From positions 1-64,000 of the forward strand of contig SBGU01000046.1 in the NCBI GenBank assembly GCA_006226495.1: 64,000 nucleotides of DNA. The letters run 5' to 3'. The translations under genes were made by a program, and so were the position numbers. Under the pieces are notes generated by a model that was not told the DNA's origin, did not search any database, and saw only the letters and a program-made list of their open reading frames with translations. Positions 34,750 to 42,081 of the stretch are shown piece by piece; within the stretch, counting starts at the first letter, position 1, and every line of letters starts with the position of its first letter. Origin of the DNA: Alphaproteobacteria bacterium (lineage in GTDB: Bacteria > Pseudomonadota > Alphaproteobacteria > Sphingomonadales > Kordiimonadaceae).

Positions 34750-37689
34750 ATGCCAGACAGCAACAGTCCATATCCGTCTGCCTATGATAAAGTAAAAGCG
34801 GACGAAATTGCGGCAATATTGAACGAAACTGCAACAGACTGCGGATTGCCGCCCGCAGCGCCGGAGCTTGTCGCGGCCATGGCCGGCAACAGCCCGTTCC
34901 TCGCGGCCATCATGCGCCGGCGCCCGAAGGAATGCCTTGCCCTTCTGCATGGCACGCCCGACCAGCATCTGGAAAGCATCCTGGCAGACATGCGGTCGGC
35001 AAGGCCCGAGGGCGAAAAGACCCAGGACCTGATGGCCGTGCTCAGGAACTGGAAAACCGACCTCGCGTTCCTGACCGCCGCCGCCGACATTGCCGGCACC
35101 TGGTCGCTCGAGCAGGTTACAGCCGCGCTCAGCCATTTTGCCGACGCCGCCATGACCCTTGCACTTGCGCACCTGTTGCACGACCGCATGACGCGCGGCG
35201 ACCTGGCCTGGCCAAATGGTGCGCCAGAGCCGGCCTCGCCTGCCCTTTGTGCCAGCAGCGGCTATTTCCTCCTGGGCATGGGCAAGCTGGGTGCGTTCGA
35301 GCTGAACTATTCATCCGACATCGACATCATCGCGCTCTATGACACGGCGCGCGTGCGCTACACCGGCCGCAAATCCATCTCCGACTGTTTCATCAAGATC
35401 ACACAGGAACTGGTGCAGATCATGGAACAGCGCACCATGCATGGCTATGTGTTCCGCACCGACCTGCGCCTCAGGCCCGACCCGGGTGCGACATCCGTCG
35501 CCATTTCGGTGGAGGCCGCAGAAAACTATTATCATTCCATGGCCGTGAACTGGGAACGTTCGGCCATGATCAAGGCCCGCCCGTGCGCAGGCGACATGAA
35601 GGCAGCGGCGTCCTATCTCAATGTCATGAACAGTTGGGTCTGGCGCCGCAACATGGATTTTGCCGCGCTTGCCGACATTGCCGCCATCAAGAACCAGATC
35701 AACCGTCACTATGGCACCGGCGGTGTGCATTTCGCCGGTTATAATGTCAAGCTGGGTCATGGCGGCATCCGCGAGATCGAGTTTTTTGCCCAGATCAACC
35801 AGCTTCTGTATGCCGGCCGCCACCCGCGCCTGCGCATATGCGGCACCCTGGATGCCCTTGAGGTGCTGGTCACCGACAAGCTGATCGAACCGAAGGTCTT
35901 CAGGGACCTGTCCGAAAGCTATGTGTTCCTGCGCACCCTTGAACACCGTATCCAGATGGTTGAGGACGAGCAGACCCATTCCATCCCTGAGGACGAAACC
36001 GGTCAGGACAGGATTGCCACCTTCATGCGGTTTGCGAACCGCGATGCCCTGAAGGAGGAAGTGCTCAGGCACAGCGACAGGGTCAGCGCCCACTATGATG
36101 CCCTGCTGCCGGAAGACGACAGCGGCACGGCGGACGGTTTCAGCGAACATGGCCTGACCGACAAACTCGCGGATATGGGTTTCGATGATGCCGCCGGCTC
36201 CGCAGCGCTGATCGACGGCTGGCGCCGCGGCCGGCACAGGGCGCTGAGGACCGAACGCGCAAAACGATTGCTGGAACAGATGCTGCCGGGCCTTCTGGCC
36301 GCCTTTTCCGGCACCCACCGGCCCAGTGCGGCCCTGAACCGCTTTGATGCCTTCATCGCCCAGTTGCCGGCAGGTGTGCAGTTGTTTTCCCTGTTGCATG
36401 CCAACCCGTCCCTGTTCGACCTGCTGGCCCGGGTCATGGGCCTCGCGCCGGCGCTTGCCGACACGCTGGCCAAAAAACCGGCGCTCTGGGACGCGGTGCT
36501 GGAGCCGCACTTCTTCGGCCCCCTGGAGGATGAAGACAGCCTGACCGACGACCTGCAGGCCATGCTTGCGGGTGCAGGCGACTATCAGGACATATTGGAT
36601 TATGTCCGCCGCTTCGTGGCCGAAAACCGGTTCCGGATCGGGGTGCAGCTTCTGGAATCGCTGGCCGATGTGCGCGAATCCGGCGAAGCCATGACCCGCG
36701 TGGCCGATGTGACCCTGAGGACCCTTGTGCCGGCGGTCGAGGCCGAGTTTGCCAAAAAACATGGCCGTTTCGACGGTGGTGGTATCTGCCTTCTCGGCAT
36801 GGGCAAATATGGCGGCCGTGAACTGACCCAGACGTCCGACCTCGATATGGTGTTCCTGTATCATGTCGAAGACATGAACAGCCAGTCGGACGGCGAAAAA
36901 CCGCTGTCACCCAGCCAGTATTTCTCCCGCCTCGGGCAGCATATCATCACGGCCATCACGGCACTCACACCCGAAGGCCGGCTTTTCGAGGTGGATACCC
37001 GCCTCAGGCCGTCCGGCAACCAGGGGCCGCTGGTGGTGACCCTGAAAACCTTCATGGACTATTATTCCGATGCGGCCTGGACGTGGGAGCATATGGCCCT
37101 GACCCGGGCGCGCATCATCATCGCGCCCGATGCCATCCGGGCGCCGCTGGCCCGCGCCATCCGCAATGTGCTGACCTCGCCGCGCAAGGAAGATGACCTT
37201 CTGGTATCCGTGCATGACATGCGGCTGAAGATGAACCAGCAGTTCGGCACCGACAATCCATGGTCCATCAAGTTCGTGCGCGGCGGGCTGGTGGATATCG
37301 AATTCATCTGCCAATATCTGATGCTTCGGGAGGGCAACCGCGAACCCGGCATCTTCCATCCCGAAATCGCCGAAACCATCGAACGCATGGCACGCCAGTC
37401 CGTACTCGCGCCCGCTGAGGCCAAAATCCTGGGCACCGCCCATACGCTTTTGCAGAACTGCCAGTCCCTGCTCAGGCTTTGCCTCGGAGGATCGCCGACC
37501 GGTGACGAGGCGATCCCGGACGGCCTGCGCACCGTGCTTTGCCGCGCGACCGGGGCGGCGAGCTTTGACGCGCTGAAAGACGAAATCCTGCGCACGGAAG
37601 CCGGCGTATACAGCCTGTTCCAAAATATGATAGAGGGTCCGGCAACCGAGATCCTGGCCGCGCGTGCGGCCAAAATCGCAGAAGAATAA
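34750..37689 (+). CDS. glnE: Bifunctional glutamine synthetase adenylyltransferase/deadenylase
   Basis: The 979-residue GlnE adds AMP to and removes it from glutamine synthetase according to nitrogen status, under PII control. Two nucleotidyltransferase domains are intact: FLLGMGKLGAFELNYSSDID (about 176-195) and LLGMGKYGGRELTQTSDLD (about 680-698), each with its Asp pair. Length is normal. The final 14 bases of the gene, ending in the stop, are tandemly repeated immediately downstream. bcp starts 28 bp later. Confidence 0.96.
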   Translation: MPDSNSPYPSAYDKVKADEIAAILNETATDCGLPPAAPELVAAMAGNSPFLAAIMRRRPKECLALLHGTPDQHLESILADMRSARPEGEKTQDLMAVLRNWKTDLAFLTAAADIAGTWSLEQVTAALSHFADAAMTLALAHLLHDRMTRGDLAWPNGAPEPASPALCASSGYFLLGMGKLGAFELNYSSDIDIIALYDTARVRYTGRKSISDCFIKITQELVQIMEQRTMHGYVFRTDLRLRPDPGATSVAISVEAAENYYHSMAVNWERSAMIKARPCAGDMKAAASYLNVMNSWVWRRNMDFAALADIAAIKNQINRHYGTGGVHFAGYNVKLGHGGIREIEFFAQINQLLYAGRHPRLRICGTLDALEVLVTDKLIEPKVFRDLSESYVFLRTLEHRIQMVEDEQTHSIPEDETGQDRIATFMRFANRDALKEEVLRHSDRVSAHYDALLPEDDSGTADGFSEHGLTDKLADMGFDDAAGSAALIDGWRRGRHRALRTERAKRLLEQMLPGLLAAFSGTHRPSAALNRFDAFIAQLPAGVQLFSLLHANPSLFDLLARVMGLAPALADTLAKKPALWDAVLEPHFFGPLEDEDSLTDDLQAMLAGAGDYQDILDYVRRFVAENRFRIGVQLLESLADVRESGEAMTRVADVTLRTLVPAVEAEFAKKHGRFDGGGICLLGMGKYGGRELTQTSDLDMVFLYHVEDMNSQSDGEKPLSPSQYFSRLGQHIITAITALTPEGRLFEVDTRLRPSGNQGPLVVTLKTFMDYYSDAAWTWEHMALTRARIIIAPDAIRAPLARAIRNVLTSPRKEDDLLVSVHDMRLKMNQQFGTDNPWSIKFVRGGLVDIEFICQYLMLREGNREPGIFHPEIAETIERMARQSVLAPAEAKILGTAHTLLQNCQSLLRLCLGGSPTGDEAIPDGLRTVLCRATGAASFDALKDEILRTEAGVYSLFQNMIEGPATEILAARAAKIAEE

Positions 37690-37701
37690 TCGCAGAAGAA
37701 T
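37674..37701 (+). repeat. Perfect tandem duplication of 14 bp across the glnE stop codon
   Basis: The unit AATCGCAGAAGAAT occurs twice in direct succession, at 37674-37687 and 37688-37701. The first copy plus the next two bases gives the end of glnE and its TAA. The second copy lies in the 27-bp gap before bcp. It looks like a slippage duplication. Confidence 0.9.
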
Positions 37702-37716
37702 ACAAGGGAGAATGAC

Positions 37717-38181
37717 ATGAGCATCGAACCCGGCGCCATCGCCCCCGACTTTGACCTGCCCGCCACCGGCGGCAAAAGCGTCAAGCTTTCCGATTTTCGC
37801 GGCAAGAAAGTGGTGCTGTATTTCTATCCAAAAGACGACACGCCCGGCTGCACCACCGAAGCCAGGGATTTCACGGCCCTGGCCGGGGAATTCGAAAAAG
37901 CCGGTGCCGTTATCATCGGCATGTCCAAGGACACCGCCGCCAAGCATGACAAATTCGTCGCCAAGCATGAGCTGAAGGTCGAACTTGCCGCCGACACCGA
38001 AGGCAGCGCCATCGAAGCCTATGGCGTGTGGGTCGAAAAAAAGCTCTATGGCCGGGTCTATATGGGCATCGAGCGCGCGACATTCCTCATTGGCCCCGAC
38101 GGCGTGATCCGTGACGTCTGGCACAATGTCAAGGTGAAGGGCCACGCCGAAGCCGTGCTGGCAGCCGCACAGGCGCTTTGA
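37717..38181 (+). CDS. bcp: Peroxiredoxin, Bcp/PrxQ family, one-Cys variant
   Basis: The 154-residue thiol peroxidase has the peroxidatic Cys45 in [13 protein letters not shown] and the family FYPKD stretch. In E. coli Bcp a resolving Cys sits five residues later; here that position is Arg50, and I see no other Cys in the protein. It would therefore need an external thiol to be reduced. AAGGGAG precedes the start. The stop overlaps an alternative TTG start of the next gene. Confidence 0.93.
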   Translation: MSIEPGAIAPDFDLPATGGKSVKLSDFRGKKVVLYFYPKDDTPGCTTEARDFTALAGEFEKAGAVIIGMSKDTAAKHDKFVAKHELKVELAADTEGSAIEAYGVWVEKKLYGRVYMGIERATFLIGPDGVIRDVWHNVKVKGHAEAVLAAAQAL

Positions 38182-38186
38182 CCCCG

Positions 38187-39002
38187 ATGGGCGATTGGCA
38201 GACATTGGGGGAAGCTGCGGTCGCTGTGCTGATGACGGCGGAGGCCCAGGATAAGGCCGCCATGGCCCGCAAGGTGGCCGCCGCATGGCGCGCCGGCGCG
38301 CTTGCCCATGCCTGCGACACCACGCCGCCTGACCGCCCCGCCCGCCCGGCACGGCCTGAACTGCTGTCGCCCGCTGAAATGCCCAAGCGCCGCAAGGCCG
38401 GCACCGAAGGCAATCGCAAGGCGTTGTTGCATGCGGTCGCCCACATCGAACTGAATGCCATCGACCTGGCGTTCGATATGGTCGCGCGGTTTGGCACCGG
38501 CATGCCGCGCGCCTTTGCCGACGATTGGGTCGGTGTCGGCGACGACGAAGCGCGCCATTTCAGCATGCTGGCAAAACGCCTTGAAGCCTTCGACTGCATC
38601 TATGGCGATCTGCCGGCCCATGACGGCCTGTGGCAGTCCGCACTGGAAACACGCCACAGCCTGCCGGCGCGCCTTGCCATCGTGCCCATGGTGTTGGAGG
38701 CCCGTGGCCTTGATGTCACCCCGCAGATGATTGCCCAGCTCAGGCATGTCGGCGACGATGCATCTGCAGACATGTTGCAAATCATCTATGAGGAGGAGAT
38801 CGGCCATGTGGGCGCCGGCACGCGCTGGTTCCGCCACCTTGCGCACCATGAAGACGTGGATGCCGAAAGCTGGTTCCAGGAACAGGTGCAGAATTACTTC
38901 CGTGGCGCCCTCAAACGGCCCTTCAACGAGCCCGCACGCAACAAGGCGGGCATGCCCGTGTCCTTCTACGAACCTCTTGCAGACATGCTGAAAGCAGGTT
39001 AA
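38187..39002 (+). CDS. DUF455 ferritin-like protein
   Basis: The 271-residue product matches DUF455: HAVAHIELNAIDLAFDMVARF, DDEARHFSMLAKRLEAFDC, VPMVLEARGLDVTP and YEEEIGHVGAGTRWF. The spaced Glu and ExxH pairs are what a ferritin-like di-iron site needs. The biochemical role of the family is not established. ATG 38187 is the simplest start; TTG 38178 would overlap the bcp stop by 4 bp. Confidence 0.88.
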   Translation: MGDWQTLGEAAVAVLMTAEAQDKAAMARKVAAAWRAGALAHACDTTPPDRPARPARPELLSPAEMPKRRKAGTEGNRKALLHAVAHIELNAIDLAFDMVARFGTGMPRAFADDWVGVGDDEARHFSMLAKRLEAFDCIYGDLPAHDGLWQSALETRHSLPARLAIVPMVLEARGLDVTPQMIAQLRHVGDDASADMLQIIYEEEIGHVGAGTRWFRHLAHHEDVDAESWFQEQVQNYFRGALKRPFNEPARNKAGMPVSFYEPLADMLKAG

Positions 39003-39007
39003 GCCTC

Positions 39008-39036
39008 TTGACCAAACGTTAGAAAATCTGTGGAAT
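39008..39036 (+). promoter_or_regulatory. Candidate promoter for the M23 peptidase-bactofilin pair
   Basis: TTGACC (39008-39013) and TGGAAT (39031-39036) are 17 bp apart, followed by an AT-rich stretch. Transcription would begin near 39043 and cover both genes. Confidence 0.45.
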
Positions 39037-39097
39037 GCAGAAAATATTAATAAATTCGCGCTAGTAAGCCTATGTAGCGAATGGATAAAACGGGTTT

Positions 39098-40405
39098 TTG
39101 TGGGGAAGGACACGCCACGGGCGTGAGAGGTTATTGACAGGCCAACGCACAATTTTGAGCAAATTTCACGCTTGGCGCGGGAAATATTTTCCCGAACGCC
39201 AGCTTTTTTTGCGCAGTGAAGGCCGCGTCCGCTTCCTCACCATCGGCAGTTATACCCAGCTTGCCATGGCGTCTGTCGCCACCGTCGCCCTGATGTGGGG
39301 CGCTGTCACCAGCTATGCCTGGTTCACGCGCGACCTGACCCTTGAGCAGAAAAACCGCACCATCTCCAGCATGTCCGCCCAGTATGAAGCGCTGTCGAGC
39401 GATTTCTCCGCGCTGGAGCTGGAAGTGGAACGCCGTGCCCAGCAACTGGAAGAGCGGCAAAAATTCCTCGAAGAAGTGATCGGCACGCCAGAGGCTGCCC
39501 CGCTGACGACAGAGCAGCAGCCGCGGGAGAATGCACCTACGGCGCCCGAGGGCAATGAGGGCCGCAGCACGTCGATGAATGTGCCGCTGGGCGGCCCCTC
39601 CTTCCTTGAAGGCCTTTTGGGCACCGGTAGCGCACAGGCCGCCGTGCCAACCAATTCCGACCGCCGCAAGAACCTGCTTGCCCGTCTCCAGCAGATGGAA
39701 GAGCGCCAGCGCCAGCTTGCGGACAGGCTCGTTGACCAGACCAACAGCCAGATGGCGCATATCGACGACGTGCTGCAGCCGACCAAGATCAACAAGGATG
39801 ATCTGCTGAGGCAACAGGACGAAACCTCGGCTTCGGCCATGGGTGGCCCCTATATGCCGGAAACCGGCTTCGAGCCTGTGTTTGCAGAAGAAGACGGATC
39901 GTCGTTCGCCCGGCTTCTGGATGCGCGCCTGCGCCTTGAGATGGTCACAAATGTGCTGAATAGTTTCCCGGTCGGCAAACCGGCAGAGAGCTATTATCTC
40001 TCCAGCCGGTTCGGTCGGCGCAAGGACCCGTTCAAGGAAACATGGGCCCGCCATTCAGGTCTCGACCTCGCGGGCTGGCCGGGCACGGCGATCTACGCCA
40101 CCGCCCCGGGCATCGTGGTGCGGGCCGGTGCTTTTGGCCCCTATGGCCAGATGGTCGAAATCGACCATGGCAACGGCTTCCGTACCCGTTACGGACATAT
40201 GCGGAAGGTGCGGGTCAAAATTGGCGAAGTGGTGGATCTTGGGACACAGGTCGGGGATATGGGAAAAACCGGCCGCGCGACTGATACCCACCTCCATTAT
40301 GAAGTTTGGTTCGACGGCAAGGTCCGCGATCCAATGCCCTATCTGAAGGCAGCAAACGATGTTCGTAAAATCCAAGGAAGACATGAAGAAACCAGTGAGC
40401 AATAA
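39098..40405 (+). CDS. Membrane-anchored M23 family peptidoglycan endopeptidase
   Basis: The protein has one membrane helix (AMASVATVALMWGAVTSYAW), a long periplasmic coiled coil (LSSDFSALELEVERRAQQLEE ... RLQQMEERQRQLADRL) and a C-terminal LytM/M23 domain. Zinc and catalytic residues are in RHSGLDLAG, RYGHM and THLHYEVW. The pairing with a bactofilin gene matches LmdC-BacA of Hyphomonas, where the peptidase follows the bactofilin scaffold. No ATG precedes the membrane helix, so the start is a TTG: 39098, 39134 or 39155 are all in frame. The end overlaps the bactofilin gene. Confidence 0.87.
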   Translation: MWGRTRHGRERLLTGQRTILSKFHAWRGKYFPERQLFLRSEGRVRFLTIGSYTQLAMASVATVALMWGAVTSYAWFTRDLTLEQKNRTISSMSAQYEALSSDFSALELEVERRAQQLEERQKFLEEVIGTPEAAPLTTEQQPRENAPTAPEGNEGRSTSMNVPLGGPSFLEGLLGTGSAQAAVPTNSDRRKNLLARLQQMEERQRQLADRLVDQTNSQMAHIDDVLQPTKINKDDLLRQQDETSASAMGGPYMPETGFEPVFAEEDGSSFARLLDARLRLEMVTNVLNSFPVGKPAESYYLSSRFGRRKDPFKETWARHSGLDLAGWPGTAIYATAPGIVVRAGAFGPYGQMVEIDHGNGFRTRYGHMRKVRVKIGEVVDLGTQVGDMGKTGRATDTHLHYEVWFDGKVRDPMPYLKAANDVRKIQGRHEETSEQ

Positions 40406-40820
40406 CGCACCCGCGCCGAGACCCGGCGTCGTGCCCACCCCTTCCATCATCGGCTCTGATGTCCAGATCGAAGGCAATGTGCGCACCCAGGGTGAGTTGC
40501 AGCTTGATGGCAGCATTGTCGGCGACCTGAGCTGCGGTGGCCTCGTCATGGGTGAAAGCGGGTCGGTTTCCGGCACTATCACCGCAGACACGGTCACCAT
40601 CCGCGGCCATATCAACGGCGAAATCCGCGCCCGTTCGGTGCGGCTTGAAAAATCGGCTGTGGTTGAAGGCGATGTCTATCACGAAAGCCTGTCGGTTGAA
40701 TCCGGCGCCAAGCTGACCGGTCGTTTTGCCCACACCAACAGCCCGGTGGAAGCCGCGAGCCCGAAACAGGCCGACGAAACGCCTTCTTTCGTGGCCGGCA
40801 AAAAAGCCGCCGCCGAATAA
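40359..40820 (+). CDS. Bactofilin cytoskeletal protein
   Basis: The 153-residue protein has the bactofilin beta-helix core (about 30-125: IIGSDVQIEGNVRTQGELQ, DGSIVGDLSC, INGEIRARSVRLEKSAVVEGD), flanked by Pro/Ala-rich disordered ends. Bactofilins polymerise without nucleotide and position wall enzymes. ATG 40359 overlaps the M23 gene by 47 bp; ATG 40383 (MKKPVSNN), with AAGGAAG just upstream, is an alternative. Overlap implies coupled expression with the peptidase. Confidence 0.93.
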   Translation: MFVKSKEDMKKPVSNNAPAPRPGVVPTPSIIGSDVQIEGNVRTQGELQLDGSIVGDLSCGGLVMGESGSVSGTITADTVTIRGHINGEIRARSVRLEKSAVVEGDVYHESLSVESGAKLTGRFAHTNSPVEAASPKQADETPSFVAGKKAAAE

Positions 40821-40841
40821 CCCCGGCAGATAACAATCAGA

Positions 40842-40880
40842 AAAAGGGCGCGACCATATCCGGCCGCGCCCTTTTCTTTT
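40842..40880. terminator. Bidirectional terminator between bactofilin and prfB
   Basis: Arms AAAAGGGCGCG (40842-40852) and CGCGCCCTTTT (40865-40875) pair perfectly, followed by CTTTT. It separates the plus-strand bactofilin from the convergent prfB. Confidence 0.85.
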
Positions 40881-40899
40881 GATCGTCGTTCAGCGCAAC

Positions 40900-42028
40900 T
40901 TAGTCGATGTCACTGACACTTTTGCTTTCGCCATGTACACGCGCAGCCAGGGCGGCTGCCATGAAGGCGTCGAGGTCGCCGTCCAGCACGCGGTCGGGCT
41001 GGCCCGATTCCTCGCCCGTGCGCAGGTCTTTCACCATCTGGTAAGGCTGCAGCACGTAGGAACGGATCTGATGGCCCCAGCCGATGTCGGTTTTCTGGGC
41101 GTTGATCGCGTTGGCTTCTTCCTCGCGCTTCCTGAGCTCGGCTTCATACAGACGCGCCTTCAGCATGTTCATGGCCGTGGCCCGGTTTTTGTGTTGTGAC
41201 CGTTCGGCCTGGCACTGAACAATGATGCCCGACGGAACGTGTGTGATTCGAATCGCCGAATCAGTCGTGTTCACGTGCTGGCCACCGGCGCCCGAGGACC
41301 GGTAGGTATCCACCTTCAGGTCGCTGTCCAGGATTTCGATTTCGATCGTGTCATCGACCACCGGATACACCCAGACCGACGAAAAACTCGTATGCCGGCG
41401 CGCATTGCTGTCATAGGGCGAAATGCGTACAAGGCGGTGCACACCGGATTCCGTCTTCAGCCAGCCATAGGCATCCTCGCCTTTGATCTGCAGGGTCGCG
41501 GATTTGATGCCGGCTTCTTCGCCTGCGGTGTATTGCACGGTTTCAACCTTGTAGCCGCGCTTTTCAGCCCAGCGCATATACATGCGGAACAACATGCTGG
41601 CCCAGTCCTGGCTTTCGGTACCGCCGGCACCGGAATGGATTTCCACAAAGGTGTCGTTGCCGTCTGCTTCACCGGACAGAAGTGCCTTCAGTTCCGCATC
41701 CTTGGCTTTGCCGCCAAGCTGCTGAAGCGCCTCTTCCGCTTCCGCTTCCATGCTTTCGTCGCCTTCCATCTCGGCCAGTTCCAGAAGCTCGAGCGTATCA
41801 TTGAGATCCTGCTCGATTTCCTTCACGGCGCCGACGGCGTCATCCAGCTTGGTGCGCTCGCGCATCAGCTTCTGTGCGTTTTTGGGATCGTTCCAGAGAT
41901 TGGGATCTTCGGCGAGGGCGTTCAGCTCCTCAAGCCTGAGTAAAGCCCGATCCCAGTCAAAGATGCCTCCTCAGCAGTGCCAATGACTGCTGGAGTTGGT
42001 CGACGGTTGCCTGAGCTTCCGCACGCAT
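40900..42028 (-). CDS. prfB: Peptide chain release factor 2, expressed by programmed +1 frameshift
   Basis: RF2 ends translation at UGA and UAA. The GGQ motif is in [15 protein letters not shown]; the stop-recognition tripeptide region reads SPYDS, where E. coli RF2 has SPF. The coding frame is split. ATG 42028 opens 23 codons ending in CTT, then TGA at 41959-41957. Skipping one T continues as GAC and runs for 352 codons to 40900, giving 375 residues in all. AGGAGG at 41971-41966 stands 3 nt before CTT, as in the classical RF2 autoregulatory site. Confidence 0.95.
41956..41971 (-). promoter_or_regulatory. RF2 programmed frameshift site
   Basis: On the minus strand the site reads AGGAGG CAT CTT TGA C. 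The internal Shine-Dalgarno-like AGGAGG, the slippery CTT and the in-frame TGA followed by C reproduce the known prfB arrangement, in which scarce RF2 leads to +1 slippage and more RF2. Confidence 0.95.
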
Positions 42029-42081
42029 AAACAAAATTCCTCTTTTTGAACATTGGCAAGCGCTGGCCGAAATGCCGGCGG

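Noticed and set aside
40900-41865. prfB as a truncated gene or pseudogene starting at an internal Met
   Set aside because: The upstream 23-codon frame, AGGAGG and CTT TGA C show a programmed frameshift and give a full-length RF2.
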